Numbered from the stretch's first letter, positions 1-6,293 are shown. The stretch: DNA of 10,988 bases from an uncultured Clostridia bacterium (GCA_934247125.1 CAKQIZ010000063.1:1-10988), one strand, 5' to 3'. Made by a program: numbers and translations. The notes: generated by a model from the sequence alone, not told the origin.

Positions 1-1091
1 GGATACAGGTCGCCTGACGGAGTCACAGCGACGTATTCGGTGCCGACGCCGCAGCCGGAGATACGCTTGACGATGCACGGACCGCCTGTAAGATCGATCA
101 TATAGTGATAAAACGTGAAATCGCGGCCTTTGCCTTCTCGTTTGCGGTCGAGCATCTCACATGCCAGACGCTCGTATTCGGAGAGCAGCTTAGGTATATC
201 GGATTCCTGAAGAGCGTAAGGCGCATCAGCAGGTGCTACTACAGGCTCGATGGACAGCTCCTTGAAGCCGAGATCGGCCATGTGCAGTATGTCGTCTGCA
301 AAATCCGTATTGTAGTGAGTGTACGTGCCTCGCACGTAGTAGTTCTGCTGGTTTCTCGAGTCGGCGAGCTTCTTGAATGCAGGCAGTATCTTATCGTACG
401 TGCCCTCGTCTCCGTGAGTCCTTCTGACCCTGTCGTTTATATTTTTCCTGCCGTCCAGACTTATGACGACATTGCTCATCTCTCTGTTGGCGAATTCTAT
501 CACCTCATCGTCGAGGAGCATACCGTTGGTCGTGAGCGTGAAGCGGAAGTTCTTGTCGTGTATCTTCTCCTGCGAACGGCCGTAGGCAACGAGCTGCTTT
601 ACAACGTCGAAGTTCAGCAGCGGTTCTCCGCCGAAGAAATCGACTTCGAGATTGCGGCGCGTGCCTGAATGCTCTATCAGCCAGTCGAGTGCGCGCTTTC
701 CGACTTCGTAGCTCATGATAGCCTGCTCGCCGTGATACTCGCCTTTGCCTGCGAAGCAGTATTCGCATGTCATGTTGCACGCATGCGCAACGTGGAGGCA
801 GATCGCCTTGACTACAGACTGGCGTTCCTTGAACAGACCGGCCTGGCCGGAGAACAGGTCTTTTGTAAAGAGCTGGTGGTCTTTTTTCAGTGTTTCTATA
901 TCGTCGAGTATCTCCTGCACGTCGGCTTCCGATATATCGTAGCGCCGACTGATCGTAGAGATTATTTCTTCTGCAGGCGTGTTCTCATAAAGCGCGATCG
1001 CGTCGTAAGCTGCGTCGTCTACGGTATGTATGCAGCCGCTTTCCGAATCCAGCACGATATTGTAGCCGTTTAATTTATATTGATGAACCAT
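1..1091 (-). CDS. scfB: SCIFF peptide maturase, radical SAM thioether-forming enzyme (partial, C-terminus off the window)
   Basis: This radical SAM/SPASM enzyme installs a thioether cross-link in the SCIFF peptide encoded just upstream. The window holds 363 codons from the start; family members are about 450 residues, so the rest of the SPASM domain lies beyond position 1. Residues 1-85 are the small N-terminal region that in relatives binds the precursor leader. The radical SAM cluster motif is CNMTCEYC, with Cys105, Cys109 and Cys112. GGEP follows at 154-157, and SLDG at 211-214 fits the barrel core. The first auxiliary-cluster cysteines are in GGPC (Cys339) and SGCGVG (Cys347), followed by the family-typical EYVAVTPSGDLYP. 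ATG at 1091-1089 is preceded by AGGA at a short spacing. It lies 130 bases downstream of scfA on the same strand, with a hairpin between them. The frame is open throughout. Identification is firm because of both the motifs and the neighbour. Confidence 0.95.
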   Translation of the reverse strand, partial: MVHQYKLNGYNIVLDSESGCIHTVDDAAYDAIALYENTPAEEIISTISRRYDISEADVQEILDDIETLKKDHQLFTKDLFSGQAGLFKERQSVVKAICLHVAHACNMTCEYCFAGKGEYHGEQAIMSYEVGKRALDWLIEHSGTRRNLEVDFFGGEPLLNFDVVKQLVAYGRSQEKIHDKNFRFTLTTNGMLLDDEVIEFANREMSNVVISLDGRKNINDRVRRTHGDEGTYDKILPAFKKLADSRNQQNYYVRGTYTHYNTDFADDILHMADLGFKELSIEPVVAPADAPYALQESDIPKLLSEYERLACEMLDRKREGKGRDFTFYHYMIDLTGGPCIVKRISGCGVGTEYVAVTPSGDLY

Positions 1092-1157
1092 GTATATCCT
1101 ATATTCCTTTCCAGATCAAACAGAATGTACGGGGATCGCCCCGGTCACAAGAAAATA

Positions 1158-1182
1158 GCTGCATCCGGATCCCAGATGCAGC
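1158..1182 (-). terminator. Hairpin between scfA and scfB, possible leaky terminator or attenuator
   Basis: A perfect 8-bp stem, GCTGCATC paired with GATGCAGC, encloses a 9-base loop. Read on the minus strand it is followed by TATTTTCTT, a short imperfect U-tract. Its place after the peptide gene and before the maturase gene suggests partial termination, giving more peptide than enzyme transcript, or an RNA-stabilising 3' end. That role is inference; the stem is directly visible. Confidence 0.55.
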
Positions 1183-1221
1183 AATCGATATCAGTATGTC
1201 ACAGTATCCTGAAACGAACTT

Positions 1222-1368
1222 CTAGTTCTTGCATTTTTCGCACTGCTGGTTAGCAACGCTGCATGAAGTCTTGCTTGCGGACTGACATGAAGTCTGGCAT
1301 TCTCCGCAGCCGCCTGTCTTAGCGGATTTTTCGAGATCGCGTGATACTAAAGTCTTGATTCTTTTCAC
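1222..1368 (-). CDS. scfA: SCIFF (six-cysteine) ranthipeptide precursor, variant core
   Basis: This 48-residue ribosomally made peptide is the substrate of the adjacent maturase. It has a basic leader beginning MKRIKTLVSRDLEK, then a Cys-rich core that opens GGCGECQTSCQSA and ends NQQCEKCKN. Cysteines are at 21, 24, 28, 36, 43 and 46. The usual family core continues with ...SACKTSCTV..., whereas here the sequence is ...SASKTSCSV...: position 32 is Ser instead of Cys and position 37 is Ser instead of Thr. An extra Cys at 46 keeps the total at six. The start is GTG at 1368, chosen because AAAGGTGG lies 8 bases upstream and because the canonical leader starts here. An ATG at 1416 in the same frame has no ribosome binding site and would add a non-family extension. 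The biological role of SCIFF peptides is not settled; relatives have been linked to cell signalling. Confidence 0.93.
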   Translation of the reverse strand: MKRIKTLVSRDLEKSAKTGGCGECQTSCQSASKTSCSVANQQCEKCKN

Positions 1369-1376
1369 TTGTGGTT

Positions 1377-1384
1377 CCACCTTT
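1377..1384 (-). promoter_or_regulatory. Ribosome binding site deciding the GTG start of scfA
   Basis: On the minus strand AAAGGTGG is followed by 8 bases and GTG. It fixes the start of scfA 48 bases inside the longest open frame. Confidence 0.8.
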
Positions 1385-1465
1385 CTGTTAAATGTTGTAA
1401 TATTACTGCATAACATGATATCATATTTTCAACGGATTGTAAAGCATGGGAAAGTCTGATAATAT

Positions 1466-2023
1466 ATGGATATGAAGAACAAAAAAGAACTGAGAAAAGA
1501 GATACTTGATATAAGGAGCTCACTGACTGGCGATGATGTAAAGCGGCATTCCGAGACGATATGCAGCCGGCTGACAGACACGCAGCAGTACAGACGTGCC
1601 GAAAACGTGTGCCTTTACATGCCGATAAGGAACGAGGTGGACGTGACACTTATAATGGAAAGGGCGCGGGCTGACGGCAAGTCCGTCTGGCTGCCGAGAG
1701 TCAGGGAGGGTCTGATGCATTTTCATCTGTATGATGAGGAAACAGCGCTCGTCGGCGGAGCTTTCGGCATACAGGAGCCTGATTCGGAAAGCGTGCTGGT
1801 GCCGGGATGCGAGACGCTTGTGGTGATGCCGGGGGCAGTATTTTCGGAAAACCGGGACAGGATCGGATACGGCGGCGGGTACTATGACAGGTTCCTTGAA
1901 AAATACGGAGAATGTATGACCGCGGCAGTTTGCTACGATTTTCAGATCATGGCTGAGATACCTGCGGAGGAGCATGACATAAGACCGGAGCTCATCGTGA
2001 GTGAGAAAAGGTCAATAGACTGA
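1466..2023 (+). CDS. 5-formyltetrahydrofolate cyclo-ligase
   Basis: This cytoplasmic enzyme uses ATP to convert 5-formyltetrahydrofolate to 5,10-methenyltetrahydrofolate, returning a storage or inhibitory folate to the one-carbon pool. At 185 residues it has the usual family length. The signature is RIGYGGGYYDRFL at 132-144, the phosphate/folate-binding glycine-rich loop, preceded by MPGAVFSENRD. N-terminal KKELRKEILDIRSSL and YMPIRNEVDV (51-60) also fit the family. The ribosome binding site is weak (GGGAAAG about 11 bases upstream), and an in-frame ATG at 1472 is an alternative start. The gene diverges from scfA across about 100 AT-rich bases and is followed after 16 bases by larB, so the two are probably co-transcribed. 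E. coli relatives are called ygfA or fau. Confidence 0.93.
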   Translation: MDMKNKKELRKEILDIRSSLTGDDVKRHSETICSRLTDTQQYRRAENVCLYMPIRNEVDVTLIMERARADGKSVWLPRVREGLMHFHLYDEETALVGGAFGIQEPDSESVLVPGCETLVVMPGAVFSENRDRIGYGGGYYDRFLEKYGECMTAAVCYDFQIMAEIPAEEHDIRPELIVSEKRSID

Positions 2024-2039
2024 CGGAGGACGGGATGCG

Positions 2040-2804
2040 ATGAAGGAAAAATATATAAAAGAAGTTCTGGAAAAAGTAAAGGGCGGCGGTCTGGCAGTGG
2101 ACGACGCGTATGAGCAGCTGCGCGATCTGCCGTTCAAGGATATAGGTTTTGCCAATGTGGATAATCACAGGGCGGTGAGGACGGGGTTCCCTGAAGTGGT
2201 GTTCTGCCAGGGAAAGACGCCGCAGCAGATCGCACAGATAATGGCTGAACTGGTGAAAAACGGCGGCAACATCATGGGAACGAGAGCGACCGCAGAGGAT
2301 TATATGGCGGTGAAGGAGCTGCACAGCGATACTGAATACTATGAAACTGCACGCATCATCATGGTAAGGGATACAGGATCAGGCTGTGAAGATATGATAG
2401 AGCAGAAAAGATCGGTCGCGGTGATAACGGCGGGAACTGCTGACATACCGGTGGCAGAGGAAGCTGCGGTGACAGCCGAGATACTGGGCAACAGAGTCGA
2501 CAGGATCTATGATGTGGGTGTCGCAGGCATACACAGACTGTTCGACAAGCTCGACAGGATAAGGGAGGCAGATGTTGTGATCGTCATAGCGGGCATGGAA
2601 GGCGCGCTTGCAAGCGTTGTCGGGGGTCTCGTGGACGTGCCGGTGATAGCGGTGCCGACGAGTATAGGATACGGTGCGAATCTCGGGGGACTTTCAGCTC
2701 TCCTCTCGATGCTGAACAGCTGTGCCAACGGAGTCGGGGTAGTAAATATCGACAACGGTTTCGGAGCGGCATATCTGGCTTCTGTGATAAACAGGAAACG
2801 ATGA
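2040..2804 (+). CDS. larB: LarB, pyridinium carboxylase of nickel-pincer cofactor synthesis
   Basis: LarB carboxylates and hydrolyses nicotinic acid adenine dinucleotide in the first step of the nickel-pincer nucleotide cofactor used by lactate racemase and related enzymes. The protein has 254 residues, the normal length. The N-terminal part carries the family block around RTGFPEVVFCQGKT (47-60). The C-terminal half is the PurE-like (AIR carboxylase) fold, with VITAGTADIPVAEEA (128-142), DVGVAGIHRL (158-167), VIAGMEGALASVVGGLV (182-198), PTSIGYGA (206-213) and a terminal LLSMLNSCANG/VVNIDNGFGA block. GGAGGA lies 9 bases before ATG. No larC, larE or larA lies nearby, so its partners must be elsewhere if the pathway works. 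It is the last gene of the short folate-ligase/larB unit. Confidence 0.93.
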   Translation: MKEKYIKEVLEKVKGGGLAVDDAYEQLRDLPFKDIGFANVDNHRAVRTGFPEVVFCQGKTPQQIAQIMAELVKNGGNIMGTRATAEDYMAVKELHSDTEYYETARIIMVRDTGSGCEDMIEQKRSVAVITAGTADIPVAEEAAVTAEILGNRVDRIYDVGVAGIHRLFDKLDRIREADVVIVIAGMEGALASVVGGLVDVPVIAVPTSIGYGANLGGLSALLSMLNSCANGVGVVNIDNGFGAAYLASVINRKR

Positions 2805-2814
2805 ATGTGTCGAA

Positions 2815-3070
2815 TACCAAGACTTGGGTCCGGCATCTGGGATTTTAGTAAAAACTGCAGTTTTGTGACCTGTATGAGGAGGTAAAATACCAAGAATCCA
2901 TGATCGACACTTAAGTTTTGGTAAAATGACATTGAGAAATCGCCGGAATTACAGGAAAAATTACCAAAGGCAATCGGGAGAGTCGACATTTTGGTAAATA
3001 ACGATTTTTTCCAATGTGATATCCGGGCAAAAATGCTAAAAAACATGATCTGGAATAATGTTTTTGGTAA
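2815..3070 (+). repeat. 73-bp-periodic set of inverted TACCAA...TTTTGGTA motifs
   Basis: TTTTGGTAA (first copy TTTTAGTAA) begins at 2843, 2916, 2989 and 3062, exactly 73 bases apart each time. The inverse motif TACCAA begins at 2815, 2888 and 2962, with a degenerate TGCTAA at 3034. Each unit is therefore a 35-36-base inverted pair with a 21-22-base variable interior, separated from the next by 37-38 bases. The third unit extends to an 8-bp stem (TTACCAAA/TTTGGTAA). CATGATC recurs in units 2 and 4 at nearly the same offset. Interiors and separators are otherwise poorly conserved. A perfect 14-base palindrome, AAAACTGCAGTTTT, lies at 2851-2864. The stretch starts about ten bases after larB and ends just before the transposase-like remnant. 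Its nature is unknown; diverged ends of a mobile element, a decayed repeat array or a structured RNA are all possible. Confidence 0.6.
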
Positions 3071-3095
3071 TCGCCTATAAGTGTCGTGCAGGTAA

Positions 3096-3284
3096 CCGCT
3101 GACAGTTGGTGACAGGCGGGCTGCAGGTGAAAAAGTCCGTGCTGAGGGTGAGAAGATCGGTGAAGCCATAGGACGTTCTGAGGGTGATATTGAGATCGCA
3201 AGGAAGATGTTAGCCAAAGGAATAGATCGCGATATTATAATAGAAGTCACCGGAATATCAGAGGATGATCTCAGAAAACTATAG
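3096..3284 (+). pseudogene. C-terminal remnant of a Rpn/PD-(D/E)XK transposase-like protein
   Basis: The open frame runs from just after a TAA at 3093 to TAG at 3282-3284 and has no credible start codon. It encodes a charged helix of GE/EG repeats (RAEGEKIGEAIGRSEGD), then IARKMLAKGI and a terminal helix-turn EVTGISEDDLRKL. This is the typical tail of the recombination-promoting nuclease/putative transposase family (Rpn, TIGR01784-like) and not of any neighbouring gene. The catalytic PD-(D/E)XK domain is missing and the sequence upstream in all frames does not resemble it, so only the last 60 or so codons survive. Family assignment rests on the tail pattern alone. Confidence 0.6.
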
Positions 3285-3311
3285 TGCGGCTCATTTTAAT
3301 AAAAGTAAACT

Positions 3312-3349
3312 CCGTCCGTGATTTCAAGACCGTGACGGTTTTTTCTTTT
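3312..3349 (+). terminator. Rho-independent-type terminator after the larB unit and remnant
   Basis: CCGTC and GACGG form a 5-bp GC-rich stem around a 17-base loop, immediately followed by TTTTTTCTTTT. The stem is short but the T-tract is strong. It would separate the larB/remnant side from the histidine operon promoter about 65 bases downstream. Confidence 0.55.
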
Positions 3350-3409
3350 GATCGATTATCTGAAAGGCTGTTTATCGGCTTTTTTCGAAGAATTCTTTTG
3401 AATTTACAC

Positions 3410-3438
3410 TGGACATAACAGCATGCAGCGTGTATACT
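3410..3438 (+). promoter_or_regulatory. Probable sigma-A promoter of the histidine operon
   Basis: TGGACA (3410-3415) and TATACT (3433-3438) are each one base from consensus and are separated by exactly 17 bases. Transcription would begin near 3445, giving a leader of about 48 bases before hisZ. That leader is too short for a T-box, and no T-box consensus is visible. Confidence 0.6.
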
Positions 3439-3441
3439 GTT

Positions 3442-3452
3442 ATTACGGTAAT
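3442..3452 (+). promoter_or_regulatory. Inverted repeat at the expected transcription start, candidate operator
   Basis: ATTAC-G-GTAAT is a perfect 5-bp inverted repeat overlapping the predicted start site of the histidine operon. A second one, CTTTA-N6-TAAAG, lies at 3462-3477. Either could be bound by a repressor such as a TrpR-like HisR. No regulator is identified here and the assignment is speculative. Confidence 0.3.
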
Positions 3453-3478
3453 CAAGTAATGCTTTAATGCGATAAAGT

Positions 3479-3485
3479 AAAGGGG
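3479..3485 (+). promoter_or_regulatory. Ribosome binding site deciding the hisZ start
   Basis: AAAGGGG lies 7 bases before ATG at 3493 but only 1 base before the ATG at 3487. The downstream ATG is therefore preferred. Confidence 0.75.
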
Positions 3486-3492
3486 AATGAAT

Positions 3493-4605
3493 ATGAAATA
3501 CAATCTCAGACCTGATGAACGAGCAACACTGGAGCTCAGAGGACTTTTCGAGAAATTCGGATATAAAAAATACAAGATAAGCAAATTCGAGGAATACTCG
3601 CTTTATGCGACGAACAGGAACTTCCTGATAGGAGACAAGGTGCTGACCTTTACAGATCTTGACGGGAGACTGCTGGCGATGAAGCCTGACGTAACGCTCA
3701 GCGTCATCAACAATACAGGCGCGACCAGAGAGAAAAGCGAGAAGCTTTACTACATAGAGAATGTTTACAGAGAAAACCGTGAGAATCACTGCTTCAAGGA
3801 AATCAACCAGATGGGTCTCGAATACATGGGAAGGATAGACAGATACAGCATACTCGAGGTGATAGCGCTGGCTGCCAAGTCGCTAAAGACGATCGATCCC
3901 GACTATCTGCTCGAGATATCGCAGATGCACTACACGATAGATTTCATCGATTCGCTGGGGCTTGATGAAAACATCTGTAAAGAGCTCATGGAGCACATCA
4001 GACAGAAAAACGTGACGGGCATAAACAAGATCATAGAGACAGCCGGGATAGACGGCAGGAATGCCGAGATCATCAGCGGCATACCGTTCCTTTACGGAGA
4101 GATGAACAAAACGCTGAAAAAGGCAAGAGCCATGGCTGTGAACGAAAAGATGGAAAAAGATCTTGATGAACTGCAGGAATACTGCAGCGCGCTCAAGAGC
4201 CTTGGCTATGCGAAAAATATACAGATCGACCTTTCCATGATAAACGACATGGAATACTACAACGGCATAGTGTTCAGGGGTTACATAAGAAATCTGCCGG
4301 GCTGCGTGCTGGCCGGCGGGCAGTACGACAAGGCGATGCAGCTGTTCGGAAAGGATGCAGGTGCTGTGGGATTCGCGATCTATCTCGACGAGCTCACAAA
4401 GGGCAGGATGCCGGCTTCGGAATACGATGTCGACGCGCTGCTGATATACGACGCGGAAACGCCTGCAGCTGATGTTTTCAAAGCCGTGAAGACTCTGCAG
4501 AAGGAAGGACTGACGGTCAGAGCGGAGACAGAGGCGCCGGCGTGCCTCAGATACAGGGAGAAATACATTCTTGAGAACGGTGAGACAAAGAAGGAGGAGA
4601 TATAA
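3493..4605 (+). CDS. hisZ: ATP phosphoribosyltransferase regulatory subunit HisZ
   Basis: HisZ is a histidyl-tRNA-synthetase-like protein that assembles with short-form HisG to make the active, histidine-feedback-inhibited ATP phosphoribosyltransferase. The preferred start gives 370 residues. The class II synthetase fold shows in FEEYSLYA (32-39), MKPDVTLSVINNT (63-75) with the motif 2 region KLYYIENVYREN (84-95), the histidine-binding-like block MEYYNGIVFRGYI (253-265), LAGGQYDKAMQLFG (273-286) and motif 3 AVGFAIYLDEL (291-301). Residues 313-370 form a short beta-alpha tail resembling the start of a HisRS anticodon-binding domain but too short to be one, consistent with a regulator and not a synthetase. 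It is the first gene of the operon. Its stop codon TAA abuts the hisG ATG, and AAGGAGGAG at its own 3' end serves as the hisG ribosome binding site. Confidence 0.95.
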   Translation: MKYNLRPDERATLELRGLFEKFGYKKYKISKFEEYSLYATNRNFLIGDKVLTFTDLDGRLLAMKPDVTLSVINNTGATREKSEKLYYIENVYRENRENHCFKEINQMGLEYMGRIDRYSILEVIALAAKSLKTIDPDYLLEISQMHYTIDFIDSLGLDENICKELMEHIRQKNVTGINKIIETAGIDGRNAEIISGIPFLYGEMNKTLKKARAMAVNEKMEKDLDELQEYCSALKSLGYAKNIQIDLSMINDMEYYNGIVFRGYIRNLPGCVLAGGQYDKAMQLFGKDAGAVGFAIYLDELTKGRMPASEYDVDALLIYDAETPAADVFKAVKTLQKEGLTVRAETEAPACLRYREKYILENGETKKEEI

Positions 4606-5226
4606 ATGCTGAATATAGCACTGCCTAAAGGACGTCTCGGAGATCAGGTATACGACATGCTTGCATCGGCCGGATACGACTGTCCGGGATATTATGAACA
4701 GAACAGGAAACTCGTTTTCGAAAGCCCGGAGAAAAATGTGAGATATCTTCTCGTAAAGCCTAGCGACGTTGCGATATACGTCGAGCACAGGGCTGCGGAC
4801 GTCGGCATCGTGGGCAAGGACATACTGCTTGAGAACAAATCAGACGTTTATGAGCTGCTCGATCTCGATATAGGGAAGTGCAGGATGGCTGTCGCTGCGC
4901 CGGACGGATATATAGAAGACCCTGACAGGACGCTGCGCGTGGCTACGAAGTACGTGAACATCGCGAAGAATTTTTACGGCGGAAGGAACAGAGACATAGA
5001 GATAATAAAGCTGAACGGTAGCATCGAGCTGGCTCCGATACTCGGACTTTCGGACGTCATAGTCGATATCGTGGAGACCGGCAATACACTCAGGGAGAAC
5101 CATCTGAGCGTGATCGAGGAGTTCGAAAACATCAGCGCGAGGTTCATCGCGAACAAGACGAGCTTCAAATTTGAAAACGAGATGATAACAGACATGCTTC
5201 AGAAGCTGGGAGAACAGGTGAAATGA
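4606..5226 (+). CDS. hisG: ATP phosphoribosyltransferase, short-form catalytic subunit
   Basis: HisG catalyses the first, committed step of histidine synthesis, joining ATP and PRPP to phosphoribosyl-ATP. At 206 residues it is the short form that lacks the C-terminal regulatory domain and therefore needs HisZ, which is encoded directly upstream. It begins LNIALPKGRLGDQVYDML (2-19). DVGIVGKDILLE (65-76) fits the family, and the PRPP-binding loop is in VDIVETGNTLRENHL (153-167). The last codons overlap hisC by the ATGA at 5223-5226, implying translational coupling. In many relatives hisD follows here; in this window it does not. Confidence 0.97.
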   Translation: MLNIALPKGRLGDQVYDMLASAGYDCPGYYEQNRKLVFESPEKNVRYLLVKPSDVAIYVEHRAADVGIVGKDILLENKSDVYELLDLDIGKCRMAVAAPDGYIEDPDRTLRVATKYVNIAKNFYGGRNRDIEIIKLNGSIELAPILGLSDVIVDIVETGNTLRENHLSVIEEFENISARFIANKTSFKFENEMITDMLQKLGEQVK

Positions 5227-6284
5227 GCAGATTTTTAAATGAAAAATTCCATACTCTCGAGCCGTACACGCCGGGTGAACAGCCCAAGGTGCTCGGGAAG
5301 CTGATAAAACTCAATACGAACGAGAATCCTTACGGACCGGCGCCGTCGGTCGTAAAGGTGATAAACGAAGCGGAGGTAAACAGGCTTAAACTTTATTCGG
5401 AACCGGCGGCATCACAGTTCACGGATGCTGTTGCGGAATATTACGGCATCGGAAAGGATCAGGTGATCGCAGGGAACGGCTCGGATGAGATACTCGCATT
5501 CATATTCATGGCGTTCCAGGGCAGGAACGGCAGGGTATACTATCCGCAGATAAGCTACAGCTTCTACCCGGTATACTGCGATATCTTTAAAGCTGAGGGA
5601 GTTAAAGTGCCTCTGGCGGAGGATTTTTCCATAAGGCCTGAGGACTATTATGATGCGGACGGAACGATCGTGATAACCAACCCTAATGCGCCGACCGGGA
5701 TCGCGCTGACGCTCGATCAGATCGAGGCGATACTTCAGCACAACAGAGACAATCTGGTCGTGATAGACGAGGCGTACGTTGATTTTGGAGCACAGAGTGC
5801 GGTGAGCCTGATAGACAGCTACGACAATCTGATGATCGTGCAGACTCTTTCCAAGTCGAGGAGCCTTGCAGGTGCGAGAGTGGGCTTTGCAATAGGAAAC
5901 AGCGGACTGATCGCAGACATGAACAGGATAAAATTCAGCTTCAACCCGTACAACCTCAACCGTCTCTCGATACTCGCGGGAGCTGAGGCGATGAAGGATA
6001 CTGCATATTTTGAAAAGACGAGAAAACTGATAATGGACACCCGGGAGGGATTCGTGGCAGATATGGAAAAGCTGGGATTCCGAGTGCTTCCTTCGAGTGC
6101 AAACTTCGTATTCGCTTCCGGCGATCGTATTTCCGGCGAAGAATATTTCACAAAGCTCAAAAAATATAATATAATAGTAAGGCATTTTAAAGATGAAAAG
6201 ATCAGAGATTTTGTCAGAATAACGATAGGCACGCCTGAAGAAATGAAAGCGCTTGTCAGAGCTACGGAGGAGATCCTCGGATAG
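5223..6284 (+). CDS. hisC: Histidinol-phosphate aminotransferase
   Basis: HisC is a PLP-dependent class I/II aminotransferase that converts imidazole-acetol phosphate plus glutamate to histidinol phosphate. It has 353 residues, the normal length. NENPYG is at 33-38, the substrate/PLP-contacting NPNAPTG at 153-159 and DEAYVDF at 182-188. The Schiff-base lysine is Lys211 in LSKSRSLAGARVGFAIG (209-225), and the C-terminal VRITIG carries the carboxylate-binding arginine. The start overlaps the hisG stop (ATGA). The fit is to HisC as opposed to a general aspartate aminotransferase, given length and operon context. Confidence 0.95.
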   Translation: MSRFLNEKFHTLEPYTPGEQPKVLGKLIKLNTNENPYGPAPSVVKVINEAEVNRLKLYSEPAASQFTDAVAEYYGIGKDQVIAGNGSDEILAFIFMAFQGRNGRVYYPQISYSFYPVYCDIFKAEGVKVPLAEDFSIRPEDYYDADGTIVITNPNAPTGIALTLDQIEAILQHNRDNLVVIDEAYVDFGAQSAVSLIDSYDNLMIVQTLSKSRSLAGARVGFAIGNSGLIADMNRIKFSFNPYNLNRLSILAGAEAMKDTAYFEKTRKLIMDTREGFVADMEKLGFRVLPSSANFVFASGDRISGEEYFTKLKKYNIIVRHFKDEKIRDFVRITIGTPEEMKALVRATEEILG

Positions 6285-6293
6285 TGCGTGCAG

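Noticed and set aside
105..1073. Plus-strand open frames of 187 and 134 codons
   Set aside because: They lie antisense to scfB, whose minus-strand reading gives clear radical SAM motifs.
1369..1416. Longer SCIFF precursor starting at the ATG at 1416
   Set aside because: There is no ribosome binding site, and the added residues do not match SCIFF leaders. GTG at 1368 has AAAGGTGG at the right distance.
2815..3070. CRISPR array, suggested by the 73-bp period and 36-base blocks
   Set aside because: Only short motifs at block edges are conserved. Repeat interiors differ as much as spacers do, and no cas gene is present.
2507..3250. Long minus-strand open frame of 247 codons across larB and the spacer
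   Set aside because: It runs antisense through conserved larB codons and the 73-bp periodic region. Its product is low-complexity and resembles no known protein.
3487..3492. hisZ start at the first ATG (3487)
   Set aside because: Only one base separates AAAGGGG from this ATG. The ATG six bases later has a normal spacing.
3445..3492. T-box or other riboswitch leader for the histidine operon
   Set aside because: The leader after the predicted promoter is only about 48 bases, and no T-box consensus or long paired structure is visible.
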